A stretch of DNA of 64,000 bases from QHWT01 sp963755695 (GTDB lineage: Bacteria; Acidobacteriota; Vicinamibacteria; Vicinamibacterales; 2-12-FULL-66-21): positions 2,356,001 through 2,420,000 of the forward strand of contig CAVWLB010000010.1 of assembly GCA_963755695.1 (NCBI GenBank). Direction: 5' to 3'. Position numbers and translations under genes: made by a program. The notes below the pieces were generated by a model that was not told the origin of the DNA, did no database searches, and saw only the letters and a program-made list of their open reading frames with translations. Each line of letters begins with the position of its first letter. Positions within the stretch are counted from its first letter, which is position 1. Positions 24,963 through 34,606 of this stretch are shown in pieces.

Positions 24963-26788
24963 GAGCCTCCTCGCCGGCGCCCACCCACAACCTCGTCACG
25001 ATCCGCACGAGCACCAGACCGCTGACGGCAAAGATGGCGGTCAGGACAAGCGCATAGCCCAATCGGCCGTAGAGGAAGTTGCCGACCGCAAACAGCGCCG
25101 ACCAGATCGCGGTGCAGCCGGCGACCCAACCGAGCAGCGCCAGCGGAATGTTGTCGCCCACCGCCGCCGCCTCGACCGGCAGGCGCCTGCCTCGGTGCGG
25201 ATGGCGGCCCAGCCCGGTCCGAATGGCTGCACCTTGCGGTAGAACGCGATCAGCACGGCGCGGTCGGTCTCGGGTCCGACATACGCCGTCAGCACCCAGC
25301 ACACCGTCGTCACGGTGACGCGTGATGACGAGCGCGGCGTGCGTGCTGAACGCCATCGCCGTTCCGTGCCAGCATCAGCAGCGCGATTGACGTGACGAAC
25401 GAGCTGATCATCGCGACGATCTCGCACCACGCGTTGACGCGCCACCAGAACCAGCGCACCAGATAGAGCAGCCCGGTGCCGGCGCCGATCTGCAGGATGA
25501 TGTCGAACGCGTCCTTCGCCGTGTCGAGGAGGTAGACGATGGCCGACGAGCAGATGAACAGGCCGACGGTCGCCAGGCGTCCCGCCAGGACGTAGTGCCG
25601 CTCGTCGGCATCGCTGCGGATGAAGCGGCGATAGAAATCGTGCACCAGATACGACGCGCCCCAGTTGAGGTGCGTCAGGATCGTCGACGAGTTCGCGGCG
25701 ATCAGCCCGCCGACCATCAGGCCGATGAACCCCGCCGGCAGGAACTTCAGCATCGCCGGATACGCGATGTCGTGGCCGATCAGGCCGCGGATCGAGATGC
25801 GGGAACGCCTGCTGGATGTCCGACGAGCTGCGGGTAGACGAGCGATCGAGGCCAGCGCCGACGAGGATCCACGGCCACGGGCGCAGCACGTAGTGCGCGA
25901 CGTTGAAGAACAGCACCGCGCCGAGCGCATCCCGCTCCGACTTCGACGCGAGCATCCGCTGCGCGATGTAGCTGCCGCCGCCGGGCTCGGCGCCGGGATA
26001 CCAGACCGCCCACCACTGCACCGCGATCGGCATGATGAAGACCGCGACGGCGATGTCCCAGTTGTTCGTGAAGTCCGGCAGGACGCTCAGGTAGTTCAAT
26101 GCCGCCGGGACCCGGCATCGCCGAGAGCTTGTCGATCAGCGCGTGACAGGCCGCCGACCTGCGGCGCCGTTGACCGCGAAGTAGGCGGCGGCGATGACCG
26201 CCGTCATCTTGATGAAGAACTGGATCATGTCGATGACGAGCACGCCCCACAGGCCGGAGTGCGCGGCGAACACGACGTTGAGCACGCCGACCGCCGAGCA
26301 GCGTCTGCCAGCGCTCGAGGCCGAACAGCACCGCCGCGATCTTGCACGCGGCGAGGTTCACCGTCGCCATGATCATGCAGTTGAAGAGCAGGCCCGAGAT
26401 AGACCGCGCGGAAGCCGCGCACCGCCGCTGCCGCGCGTGCCCGAGTAGCGGATCTCGTAGAACTCGAGGTCGGTCATCACGCCCGACCGCCGCCACAGCC
26501 GCGCGTAGAAGAAGACCGTCGACACGCCGGTGAGCACGAACGCCCACCACACCCAGTTCCCGGCGACGCCGTTGCGGCGGACGATGTCGGTGACGAGGTT
26601 CGGCGTGTCGCTGCTGAAGGTGGTGGCGACCATCGAGAGCCCGGCCAGCCACCACGGCACCGCGCGGCCCGACGCGAAGAACTCCGACGTGCTTCGTGCC
26701 GGCGCGTCGCCCGAGGAACAGCGCGGGCCCGAAGCAGATCGACCAGGATGATCGCGACGATGATCCAGTCGATGACCTGCAGGTGCAT
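24946..26788 (-). pseudogene. Sodium:solute symporter (SSS family), multiple frameshifts
   Basis: The minus strand from ATG 26788 begins HLQVIDWIIVAIILVDLL and then changes frame many times, but each segment matches an SSS transporter. Segments include SGRAVPWWLAGLSMVATTFS, SDTPNLVTDIVRRNGVAGNW, LLFNCMIMATVNLAACKI, DIAVAVFIMPIAVQWWAVWY, MLKFLPAGFIGLMVGGLIAA and LALLGWVAGCTAIWSALFAV. At least 7 frame changes occur within 1.85 kb, near 26740, 26690, 26430, 26300, 26110, 25800, 25320 and 25190. Family members cotransport sugars or organic acids with sodium. Conserved sequence in all frames and absence of in-frame stops between shifts suggest indel errors rather than old decay. It precedes no gene closely on its strand. 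Confidence 0.8.
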
Positions 26789-26801
26789 GGGTTGACGGCC
26801 T

Positions 26802-27668
26802 CTAGACGTCGCAGATGTCGATGGCCTTCTGAAGCTCTTTGATCGGGTCGTGTCCCTGGCTTGGAGAATACTCGTGTGACACGAACCCGGTGAATCCCAG
26901 GTCGGCGATTGCCTGCATGACGAACCGATAGTTGAGTTCCTGCGTGTCGTCGATCTCGTGACGGCCGGGATTACCGCCGGTGTGGAAATGGGCAATCAGC
27001 GGGAAGTAGTCGCGGATATTCCGAACGATGTCGCCGTCCATGATCTGCGCGTGATAGATGTCGAACAGGATCTTCACCCGCGGTGAATTGACCCGTTTGA
27101 TCACCTCGACACCCCACGCGATGTGATCGAACATGTAATCCTTGTGATTCACCTTGCTGTTCAGATACTCCATGCAGATGGTGATCTGCTTGTCCTCCGC
27201 ATGGGCCTTGATGCCATCGAGGAACGAGACGCAGTTGTCCGCCCCCTCCGCATCCGCCATGCCGTTCCGGTTGCCTGAGAAGGTAATGATGTTTGGCACC
27301 CCGTTGGCGGCGGCTTCATCGATCGCCGCATCGAGCAGCGGGCGCAGCTTGGCGTGATTCTCCTTCCGGTTCAACCCGTCCGGGATGGTTCCACCCGGCC
27401 CGCCGGGATACATCGAGGGCACCAGTCCGTACTTCTTCAGCGTCGGCCAGTCCGACGGACCAATCAAGTCGAAGCCCTTGATCCCAAGCCGTGCGGCTTC
27501 GCGGCAGCCATCGTCGAGGCTCGCCCCGCGCCCGAACACCCCGCGAGTCACTCCTTGCTTGATTCGTCCTTTGCGCGCCGGGGCGGCCGCCGGCTCCGAT
27601 TGCTGCGACGACATCCCGCCGGCGACGAGCGGTACGGTGACGGCCCCGAGGAACTCCCTTCGACGCAT
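26802..27668 (-). CDS. Sugar phosphate isomerase/epimerase-like TIM-barrel protein (hydroxypyruvate isomerase type)
   Basis: The 288-residue protein has a Tat-type leader (MRRREFLGAVTVPLVAGG), so it is exported folded. The TIM-barrel part is AP-endonuclease-2-like and close to hydroxypyruvate isomerases: GIKGFDLIGPSDWPTLKKYG, NIITFSGNRNGMADAEGAD, ICMEYLNSKVNHKDYMFDH, KILFDIYHAQIMDGD, then GNPGRHEIDDTQELNYRF and FVSHEYSPSQG. The Glu, Asp and His metal ligands of the family are present. AGGAGG sits 4-5 bases before ATG 27668. The substrate is probably a keto- or aldo-sugar; the exact reaction is uncertain. Confidence 0.88.
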   Translation of the reverse strand: MRRREFLGAVTVPLVAGGMSSQQSEPAAAPARKGRIKQGVTRGVFGRGASLDDGCREAARLGIKGFDLIGPSDWPTLKKYGLVPSMYPGGPGGTIPDGLNRKENHAKLRPLLDAAIDEAAANGVPNIITFSGNRNGMADAEGADNCVSFLDGIKAHAEDKQITICMEYLNSKVNHKDYMFDHIAWGVEVIKRVNSPRVKILFDIYHAQIMDGDIVRNIRDYFPLIAHFHTGGNPGRHEIDDTQELNYRFVMQAIADLGFTGFVSHEYSPSQGHDPIKELQKAIDICDV

Positions 27669-27837
27669 CCTGCCTCCTAGTCACGTCGCATCGGGCAGCA
27701 AGGTTATCTCAAATCGGGAAATCACGAACTCGTGATTCGCAGGCGAAATTTGTACGCGCGCGGGACCGCGCGACGGCGGCATCCGTCGAAAGCTTTCGTA
27801 AATTCGAGGGTACGTCGCTTGCGGAGCGCCCACGCTC

Positions 27838-28740
27838 ATGCGACGCGTAGCGATCACTGGAGTTCTGCTGGCTTGTGGCCTGTTCGTCACCGGGATATTT
27901 GCTGCGGCTCCCGAGCCACCGCTGCCGAAGCCGCCGGCCCGGCGCTCGATGGCGTCCCCCGCCCACCATCCGGCGTCGGTCCTCCACAATCACCTGCTGG
28001 TGTCCTGGTATGGAAGCCCGTGGACCGGTCGAATGGGCGTTTTGGGACGGTGGCATGGGCAGGAACTTGCCGACGGTTTGAAGAAGCAGGCGGCGGCCTA
28101 CGCCAAGGTGTCCAACAAGCAGGTCCTCCCGGCCTACGAACTGATCGCCACGGTCGCGCAGCCGCTGCCCGGACCCGACGGCATGTATCGGCGTCGCGAG
28201 AGTCGTGAGGTGATCGACCGGATGCTGCGCGAGGCGCGCGAGGCCGGCGCCAAACTGATTCTCGACGTCCAGACCGGCCGGTCGACGGTGATGGACGAGA
28301 TCCTCTACCTGCAGCCGTACCTGGAACAGCCGGACGTGTATCTGGCGCTCGATCCCGAATTCTCGATGGGCACGGACGGTGTACCGGGACGCCGCATCGG
28401 GACGATGCGTGCCAGCGAGGTGAACGATGCGATTGCCGTGCTCGAATTCCTGGTCCTGAGCCGGCGGCTGCCGTCAAAGGTGTTGATCGTGCACCAGTTC
28501 ACGACCGGCATGCTGCCGGACAAGGAGCAGATCCTCAGCAGCCCGATTCTCGACGTCGTCCTGTCCGTGGACGGATTCGGCGGGCAGGCGTTGAAGCGCA
28601 GCACCTACCGCGCCTGTATGCGCCAGGGCATGCTGCCGTTCAGCGGATTCAAGCTGTTTTATCTGCAGGACACCAACCTGCTCGAGCCGGCCGAGGTACT
28701 GGCGCTGTCTCCCGCCCCCGCCCTGGTTATTTATCAGTGA
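27838..28740 (+). CDS. Hypothetical secreted protein with TIM-barrel-like conserved blocks
   Basis: The 300-residue protein has a signal peptide (VAITGVLLACGLFVTGIFAAA). Conserved-looking blocks are VSWYGSPWTGRMGVLGRW, YELIATVAQPLPGPDG, LILDVQTGRSTVMDEI, VYLALDPEFSM and VLIVHQFTTGML. The same blocks occur in a bacterial family usually left as hypothetical or as a cell-surface lipoprotein. The alternation of hydrophobic strands ending in acidic residues (LDVQ, ALDPEF) suggests a glycosidase-like TIM barrel, but I cannot assign a reaction. It stands alone between the divergent isomerase gene and the convergent PPIase gene. Confidence 0.8.
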   Translation: MRRVAITGVLLACGLFVTGIFAAAPEPPLPKPPARRSMASPAHHPASVLHNHLLVSWYGSPWTGRMGVLGRWHGQELADGLKKQAAAYAKVSNKQVLPAYELIATVAQPLPGPDGMYRRRESREVIDRMLREAREAGAKLILDVQTGRSTVMDEILYLQPYLEQPDVYLALDPEFSMGTDGVPGRRIGTMRASEVNDAIAVLEFLVLSRRLPSKVLIVHQFTTGMLPDKEQILSSPILDVVLSVDGFGGQALKRSTYRACMRQGMLPFSGFKLFYLQDTNLLEPAEVLALSPAPALVIYQ

Positions 28741-28809
28741 TGGGGTTCGCCCGTCACATCCCCCTACACGCTCACTCGCGAGGATCCGACCCCGCTCCGT
28801 TCGCTGGAG

Positions 28810-29577
28810 TTACTTTTTGACGCTGCCGCTCGCGGGCGGCTTCTGAATCGTCGCCTTCCTTACGTAGTCCAGCCGCGGAAATGACTTGGTGAGGTAAGCG
28901 TTCCCCTGACGCTGAATGAGCTGCTGATCCGGTTGCTCCTTGTATTCGGCGTTGATCTTGTCGACGGCTTCCATGCCGGAGACGACCTCACCGAACGGCG
29001 CGAAGCCCTGCTTGTCGAGGCCGGCGTTGTCCTTGAAATTGATGAACACCTGCGTCGTCCGCGTGTTGGGTCCCGCTGTGGCGAAGGTGATCGTGCCGCG
29101 CCGGTTGCTCTGCGTCACCGGGTCATCTTGAAGGTTCGCGTTCCTCCAGGGGGTCTGGATCGTCGTATCACCGTGGATCCCGAACTGCGCCATGAAGTTG
29201 GGCAGTACACGGAAGAAGCGGCAGTTGTCGAAGAATCCGTATTTGACCAGGTTGTAGAAGCGGTCTGCGCCCTTCGGCGCCCAGCTTCGATGGACCAGGA
29301 CGACGAACGGCCCGGCGCTGGTGTCGAATGCGGCACGGAATTCGGCCGGCGCCACGTCCTTGAGCGCAGCCGGGTTCTTCAGCTTTGCCTTGGCCGCCGG
29401 GCTCAGGGTCGTCGCCGTCGTCGTGCCACGTCCGCTCGGCGTGGCGGGCTTGGTCGTGGCGGGCTTCGGCGGGGCGGGTTTCGGGGCCGGCTTCTTTTCC
29501 TGCGCCGCGACCAGCGTCATCTGCGCGCCCAGCATGGCGGCAGCAGCAATCATCGTGATCGAGCGGACCTGTCTCAT
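28810..29577 (-). CDS. Periplasmic cyclophilin-type peptidyl-prolyl isomerase
   Basis: The 255-residue protein starts at ATG 29577 with AGGAG 8 bases upstream. A signal peptide (MRQVRSITMIAAAAMLGAQM...AA) is followed by a K/P/A/T-rich linker (about residues 28-75). The cyclophilin domain includes FVVLVHRSWAPKGADRFYNLVKYGFFDNCRFFRV, MAQFGIHGD and RRGTITFATAGPNTRTTQVFINFKDN, then FAPFGEVVSGMEAVDKI. It speeds cis-trans proline isomerisation of exported proteins. The catalytic Arg lies in the FFRV segment and the Gln in MAQFG. The linker may anchor it to the cell wall. Confidence 0.93.
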   Translation of the reverse strand: MRQVRSITMIAAAAMLGAQMTLVAAQEKKPAPKPAPPKPATTKPATPSGRGTTTATTLSPAAKAKLKNPAALKDVAPAEFRAAFDTSAGPFVVLVHRSWAPKGADRFYNLVKYGFFDNCRFFRVLPNFMAQFGIHGDTTIQTPWRNANLQDDPVTQSNRRGTITFATAGPNTRTTQVFINFKDNAGLDKQGFAPFGEVVSGMEAVDKINAEYKEQPDQQLIQRQGNAYLTKSFPRLDYVRKATIQKPPASGSVKK

Positions 29578-29617
29578 GTGACGGACTCCTGTAAGTGAAC
29601 TCACGCTAGTACCAATC

Positions 29618-30910
29618 TTAGATCTCGGTGACCACGCCTCGCCTCGTGGCTTCGGTATTGCGCACCAGCATCAGCAGCACCGTCATCGCGACGAGCGGCA
29701 CGAGACTGGCCCCGATGAGCAGCGGCTCGAATGAATATCGGTCCGAGACGATGCCGGTTGCATAGGTCGCGATGATCGTGCCGATCCCGGCGCCAGTTCC
29801 CGCCATTCCCGCAACCGTTCCGACCGAACCGGCCCGGTAAAGGTCCGCCGGCAGGTTGAGGATCATCGTCGAGAGCGCCGCGTACGAGAACGTGGCAACG
29901 GCAAAGCAAGCGGCGAGCGCGTACAGCGTCGAAACATAGATCGCTGGAATCAGGAACAGCATCCCGAGCGCGCCGACTACGACCACCAGCTTCCGCGCCG
30001 CCCCGACTTGCCAGCCACGCGTGATGAGAAAGCTCGATACGCCCCCGCCGGCAAAGTTTCCCAGGTCCGCGGCGACAAACGGCACCCAGAACGCGAGCAG
30101 GCTGTCTTCGAGCCTGAACCCGCGGCTGACGAGGAAGATCGCAAGCCAGTCGGTGATGAAGAACCAGACCGGATCGGTGAGCGCCTTGCCGATGATGATG
30201 CCCCAGGTTTGCGGCAATGACAGCAGCGTCGCGTAGTCGAGCGGTCGACCCGCCGAACCTCCATTCTCCGGCGCCTGTGCCGACGCGCGGTTCGCCAGGA
30301 TGTCAGCGCGCTCTTCAGGCGACAGCCGTGGATGATCTTCCGGCGAACGATACAGGCTGCGAAACACCGGAATCCACAGGAAGCCGAGCAGCCCGGTGAC
30401 GATGAACGCCGGGCGCCAGCTGCCAGTGAGCCGGTAGACCGTCAACACGATGAACGGCGCGAGCGCCGCGCCAATCGACGAACCGCTGTCGAAGAGGGCG
30501 ACCGCCCAGCCGCTCTCCCGCCTCGGGAACCATTCAGCCACCGCCTTGGTGGCACCGGGCCAGTTCGCCGACTCGCCCAGTCCGAGAAGGAACCGGAACA
30601 TCATGAAGCTTCTCAGTCCGGCGGCCAGCGACGAGAGCATCGCCGAGACCGAGTAGAACGCCACCGCCACGCTCAATCCGGTGCGCGTGCCGACGCGGTC
30701 GAGCCATCGCCCGCTCAGCGTCTGCCCGACCGAATACGCGATGCGAAACGCGATCACGATCAGCGCGAAGTCGCTGTTCGACCAGCGGAATTGCTCCTTG
30801 AGGATCGGCCCGAGAACGCTCAGCGTCTGCCGGTCGATGTAGTTGATGACCGTCGACAGGAAGAGAAGCGTCCCGATGTACCAGCGCAGTCGGCGAATAT
30901 AGCCGCTCAT
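29618..30910 (-). CDS. MFS transporter, anion:cation symporter type (hexuronate/sugar-acid)
   Basis: From ATG 30910 the protein has 430 residues and 12 predicted helices. NYIDRQTLSVLGPILKEQF in helix 1, GRWLDRVGTRTGLSVAV in the loop 2-3 signature and LLGLGESANWPGATKAVAEWFPRRESG are diagnostic of the ACS family that contains ExuT-type hexuronate and galactonate transporters. The start overlaps the stop of the upstream deaminase gene (ATGA), so the frame extension to 31174 is not used. The pairing suggests uptake and catabolism of an amino sugar or sugar acid. Confidence 0.9.
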   Translation of the reverse strand: MSGYIRRLRWYIGTLLFLSTVINYIDRQTLSVLGPILKEQFRWSNSDFALIVIAFRIAYSVGQTLSGRWLDRVGTRTGLSVAVAFYSVSAMLSSLAAGLRSFMMFRFLLGLGESANWPGATKAVAEWFPRRESGWAVALFDSGSSIGAALAPFIVLTVYRLTGSWRPAFIVTGLLGFLWIPVFRSLYRSPEDHPRLSPEERADILANRASAQAPENGGSAGRPLDYATLLSLPQTWGIIIGKALTDPVWFFITDWLAIFLVSRGFRLEDSLLAFWVPFVAADLGNFAGGGVSSFLITRGWQVGAARKLVVVVGALGMLFLIPAIYVSTLYALAACFAVATFSYAALSTMILNLPADLYRAGSVGTVAGMAGTGAGIGTIIATYATGIVSDRYSFEPLLIGASLVPLVAMTVLLMLVRNTEATRRGVVTEI

Positions 30911-31650
30911 TCGTCGGCGGCTTCGAGGAGCGATGCAGACTGTTCGTCGAGATAAATGGCGACGTCCGGGTGCGTCCGGAGGATCGACGCCGGGGTCATC
31001 GGCCCGATCGGCCCTTCGAGGGTTGCCCGCACGGCTTCCGCCTTGCGCGCGTCGGGCACGACACAGACAATCGCGCGGGCCCGCAGGATCTGGCGCACGC
31101 TCATCGAAATCGCCGTCTCGGGCACGTCCGCAACGCTGGCGAACCACCCCTCGCCGACCTGCTGCTGCCTGCAACGCTGGTCGAGCTGGACGATGATGTA
31201 GGGCGCGTCCGTTTCGAAATCCGCCGGTGGATCGTTGAATGCGAGGTGGCTGTTTTCGCCGATGCCAACGAGGGCCACGTCGATCGGGGCCGACGTCAGC
31301 GACGCGCCGACCTTCTCCAGGACCGCCTTCGGATCGCTCTCGCCGTCGAGGAAGTGATAGTTCGTGATGCCGGCCGGCTGAATCAATCGCTCGAGAAGAT
31401 ACTTTCGAAAGCTCGCCGGATGGTTCTTCGGCAGTCCCACGTACTCGTCGAGATGAAACATCTCGACCTTGCGCCAGTCGATGTCAGGTTCGCGAACGAG
31501 CCTGCCGAGAAACGCGATCTGCGACGCGCCGGTGGCCGCAATGATCCGCGCGCTGCCTCCCCGGCTGATCGCGTCGCGGATTCGTGAGCCGGCATCTGCC
31601 GCCGCAGCGGCCGCAAGGGCCGCAGAGTCTGGAAGCACCTTCACAATCAT
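30907..31650 (-). CDS. nagB: Glucosamine-6-phosphate deaminase-like protein
   Basis: The 247-residue protein belongs to the NagB/6-phosphogluconolactonase superfamily. Landmarks are ARIIAATGASQIAFLG, VEMFHLDEYVGLPKNHPASF, VALVGIGENSHLAFNDPPAD and the C-terminal KAEAVRATLEGPIGP. NagB converts glucosamine-6-phosphate to fructose-6-phosphate and ammonia. Compared with the E. coli GVGNDGHIAFNEP block, Asp141 is Asn here while His143 is kept, and Glu148 is Asp. Such variants occur in NagB-like homologues, so the exact substrate is less certain than the fold. It overlaps the MFS transporter downstream and is divergent from the PIG-L gene. Confidence 0.85.
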   Translation of the reverse strand: MIVKVLPDSAALAAAAAADAGSRIRDAISRGGSARIIAATGASQIAFLGRLVREPDIDWRKVEMFHLDEYVGLPKNHPASFRKYLLERLIQPAGITNYHFLDGESDPKAVLEKVGASLTSAPIDVALVGIGENSHLAFNDPPADFETDAPYIIVQLDQRCRQQQVGEGWFASVADVPETAISMSVRQILRARAIVCVVPDARKAEAVRATLEGPIGPMTPASILRTHPDVAIYLDEQSASLLEAADE

Positions 31651-31790
31651 GTCGTCACGCTCATCTGAAAGACGTCTGGCCGTTTGCCTCTCGGTTCGGA
31701 CCGCGAGATCGTGCCTTGAATCGGATCCCGCGCCGCGGTCTTGCTGTCCTGCAGGATATCCGCTTTATGATTCAGCATGCGAGGTTCCCG

Positions 31791-32693
31791 ATGAGACGCG
31801 TGTACATCGCGCTGGCGGCTGCCGGCGCCGCCTTGGCCCTTCAACCGATCGCTGCCGGGCAGTCCCCCGCTCAATCTCGCCCGCTCAGGATTATCGCCTT
31901 CGGCGCGCACCCCGACGACGCCGAATTGAAGGCGAGTGGGGTCGCCGCGTTATGGGCGGCCCAGGGAGCCAAGGTCAAATTCGTGGCAATGACCAACGGC
32001 GACATCGGTCACTTCGCGCAGGCGGGAGGTCCGCTCGCGAAACGGCGTAAGGCAGAAGTCGCCGAGTGCGCGAAGATCCTTGGGATCGAAAACGAGGTGC
32101 TCGACATTCACGACGGCGAGCTCGTGCCTTCGCTCGAGAACCGGAAGAAGATGTCCCGGCTCATTCGCGAATGGCAAGCCGACATCGTTCTTGGGCATCG
32201 GCCCTACGACTACCATCCCGATCACCGCTACACCGGCGTGTTGATGGATGATTCGGCGGTCGTGGTCGTGGCCCCGTTCTTCGTTCCGGATACACCGCCG
32301 ACCCCGCGGAATCCCGTCTTCATGTACTACTCGGACGCATTCAAGCAGCCCTACCCCTTCGACCCGACCATCGTCGTCCCGATCGACGAGGGGGCGGATC
32401 AAAAATGGCGGTGCGTGTCGGCGATGCCGTCTCAGTTCGGCGACGAGGATTCGTGGCAGGGGCGCACGCTGCCGAACGTGCCCCAGGGCGATCAGGAACG
32501 CAAGACGTATCTTCTCGACGTGATCAAGCGGCGCAGCGCCGGCGTGGCTGACCAGTACCGCGAACGGCTGGTCGCGCTCTACGGGAAAGAGCGGGCCGAC
32601 AAGGTAAAGTATGCCGAAGCCTTCCAGCTTGGGCAGTACGGCCGACAGGCTTCGATCGACGAGCTGAAGCAGATGTTCCCTCACGTTCAATAG
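31791..32693 (+). CDS. Secreted PIG-L family deacetylase
   Basis: The 300-residue protein has a signal peptide (RRVYIALAAAGAALALQPIAAG). The LmbE/PIG-L zinc motif is AFGAHPDDAELKASG, with VLGHRPYDYHPDHRYTG as the second metal-binding stretch. The family removes N-acetyl or related acyl groups from sugars and sugar conjugates. ATG 31791 with GAGG 7 bases upstream is better than the earlier in-frame start at 31584. It heads a plus-strand array with an AP-superfamily gene (6 bases later), a creatininase gene and a FAH gene. Confidence 0.9.
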   Translation: MRRVYIALAAAGAALALQPIAAGQSPAQSRPLRIIAFGAHPDDAELKASGVAALWAAQGAKVKFVAMTNGDIGHFAQAGGPLAKRRKAEVAECAKILGIENEVLDIHDGELVPSLENRKKMSRLIREWQADIVLGHRPYDYHPDHRYTGVLMDDSAVVVVAPFFVPDTPPTPRNPVFMYYSDAFKQPYPFDPTIVVPIDEGADQKWRCVSAMPSQFGDEDSWQGRTLPNVPQGDQERKTYLLDVIKRRSAGVADQYRERLVALYGKERADKVKYAEAFQLGQYGRQASIDELKQMFPHVQ

Positions 32694-32699
32694 GCGGTT

Positions 32700-33806
32700 A
32701 TGACTATCCGGCTCCGGCGCCTCTGTATCTCGCTTGCCTTGATTGCCGTCGCGACCTTCGTCGTGTCGGCGCAACAACCGCCAGCGGTCACGAACGTCTT
32801 CCTGGTCACGATGGACGGGATGCGCTGGCAGGAAGTCTTCGGCGGTCTCCAGGCGCCGCTGGTGTCGAAGGAGGACGGCGGCGTTGCGGACGGCGACGCG
32901 GCCTGGGTGAAGGAGCACTTCGACGCGGCTACGCCCGAGGAGCGCCGGGAGAAGCTGATGCCCTTCCTGTGGGGAACGATCGCCAGGCAGGGACAGATTT
33001 TCGGCGATGCCTCGCGTGGCAGCACGGCGCGGCTGACGAATGGCCTGCGCTTTTCTTATCCCGGTTACAACGAAATCCTTACCGGATTTCCCGACCCGCG
33101 CGTCGACAGCAACGACCGGGTCTGGAACCCCAATGTGACCGTGCTGGAGTGGCTGCAGAAGCGGCCGGAATTCAGCGGGCAGATCGCCGCATTTGCCTCG
33201 TGGGAACTGCTGCCCTGGATTCTGAACCAGCCGCGCAGCGGAGTACCGGCGAATGGCGGTGGCGCGCCCATCGCTCAGCCGAACACGGATCGCGAGCGTC
33301 TGATCAACGAATACTCGGCGGATCTGCCGCGATACTGGAGCGAGGAGCGCTTCGACGCCGCCACCGCCATGGGGGCGCTGGAGTACCTGCGCACGCATCA
33401 CCCGCGGGTGTTGTACGTGATGCTCGGCGAAACCGACGAGTGGGCGCACGGGCGCCGATACGATCTCTATCTGGATGCGGCGCAGCGAAACGACCGGTTC
33501 ATTCGCAAGCTCTGGGAGGCGGCTCAGGCCATTCCCCAATACGCGAATCACACCGCGCTGCTGATTACGACCGATCACGGCCGGGGCGATACCGGGAAGG
33601 ACTGGACCGATCACGGCCGCAAGGTACCGGCCGCCGAGCGGATTTGGATGGCGGCGATGGGACCGTCGATCCCGCCTGTCGGCTTGCGCAAGAAGATCGA
33701 CGTCACGCAGTCGCAGATTGCCGCGACTGTCGCGGCGCTCGTCGGCGAGGATTACGTGCGCGCGCAGCCCAAGGCGGCGCCGCCACTGGACTTCCGGGGG
33801 AAATGA
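32700..33806 (+). CDS. Secreted alkaline-phosphatase-superfamily / nucleotide pyrophosphatase-like protein
   Basis: The 368-residue protein has a signal peptide (LCISLALIAVATFVVSAQ). Family elements are NVFLVTMDGMRWQEVFGG with the first metal Asp, FSYPGYNEILTGFPD with the likely Ser/Thr nucleophile region, RVLYVMLGETDEWAHGRRYD, and LLITTDHGRGDTGKDWTDHG with the late metal ligands. It should hydrolyse phosphomonoesters or diesters, or sulfates; which one is not visible. Its stop overlaps the creatininase start (ATGA), so the two are translationally coupled. Confidence 0.85.
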   Translation: MTIRLRRLCISLALIAVATFVVSAQQPPAVTNVFLVTMDGMRWQEVFGGLQAPLVSKEDGGVADGDAAWVKEHFDAATPEERREKLMPFLWGTIARQGQIFGDASRGSTARLTNGLRFSYPGYNEILTGFPDPRVDSNDRVWNPNVTVLEWLQKRPEFSGQIAAFASWELLPWILNQPRSGVPANGGGAPIAQPNTDRERLINEYSADLPRYWSEERFDAATAMGALEYLRTHHPRVLYVMLGETDEWAHGRRYDLYLDAAQRNDRFIRKLWEAAQAIPQYANHTALLITTDHGRGDTGKDWTDHGRKVPAAERIWMAAMGPSIPPVGLRKKIDVTQSQIAATVAALVGEDYVRAQPKAAPPLDFRGK

Positions 33807-34600
33807 TGAAGCGAGCGACCGTGTTCCTGGGCGAGATGACGAACCCCGAGGTCGAGGCCTTTCTCGAGAAGCATCACACCATCATTGTTCCGACCGGCGC
33901 CACGGAGCAGCACGGCCCGCACGCGCCGCTACTGACCGACGTGCTGATTCCGCAGGAAATCGCGCGCCGGGCGGCACCACGCATCGGTGCGCTGGTCGCT
34001 CCGCCGATCAACTACGCCTTGTCCTACCCGCACGTGGGATTCAAAGGGCTGGTCCACATCCGCATCCCGACCTTCATGGCAATGATCGAGGATCTGTGCG
34101 TCGCCTTTGCCAACACCGGATTCAAGCGCATCGTCTTCCTCAACGGGCACTACGACAACACGTATGCGATCGCCTACGCCTGTGCGAACGCCGCCGACAA
34201 GTTGTCGAAGGACGTCAAGGCCTTCCCGATCAACTACTGGGACGCGCTGACGCCGGAAGAGGTCGCCGAGTTCTCGACGCTCAAGACCGGCCTCCATGCA
34301 AACCTTGCCGAAACCTCGGCGATTCTCGCGATCAATCCCGATCTCGTCGACATGGATCGCGCGAATGCCGAGTTCCCTCCCTTTCCGGAGTTCACCGTCA
34401 GCAACACCGGTCCGGTCCACACCGCGTTCTTCTTCACCGCGCCCGGGTCGGTGTATTGGGCCACGAAGTCGGGCACGTGGGGGGATGCCCGTCAGTCGAC
34501 GCCGGCGATTGGCGAGCGCTACATCGAGGCCGGCGTTCGCTCGACCCTGCTGGTGCTCGACAACATCGAACGCACGTTCACGGCGATGCCGCCGCGGTAG
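33803..34600 (+). CDS. Creatininase family amidohydrolase-like protein
   Basis: About 265 residues of the creatininase/MftE fold. Metal-binding elements are PTGATEQHGPHAPLLTDVLI (Glu, His, Asp), FLNGHYDN (His; the usual NGHGGN is changed) and LHANLAETSAIL (Glu). The enzymes cleave cyclic or linear amide bonds with zinc or manganese. There is no signal peptide, in contrast to the two secreted upstream products. The start (ATG 33803 or 33806) overlaps the previous stop. The natural amide is not known. Confidence 0.88.
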   Translation: MMKRATVFLGEMTNPEVEAFLEKHHTIIVPTGATEQHGPHAPLLTDVLIPQEIARRAAPRIGALVAPPINYALSYPHVGFKGLVHIRIPTFMAMIEDLCVAFANTGFKRIVFLNGHYDNTYAIAYACANAADKLSKDVKAFPINYWDALTPEEVAEFSTLKTGLHANLAETSAILAINPDLVDMDRANAEFPPFPEFTVSNTGPVHTAFFFTAPGSVYWATKSGTWGDARQSTPAIGERYIEAGVRSTLLVLDNIERTFTAMPPR

Positions 34601-34606
34601 TCGAGC

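Noticed and set aside
29618..31174. 518-codon version of the MFS transporter
   Set aside because: The extension overlaps the NagB-like gene and is Arg-rich; ATG 30910 overlaps the NagB stop and starts the first helix.
31950..33614. 554-codon ORF on the minus strand opposite the PIG-L and AP-superfamily genes
   Set aside because: Low-complexity Arg/Val/His-rich translation with no family motif, fully antisense to two convincing genes.
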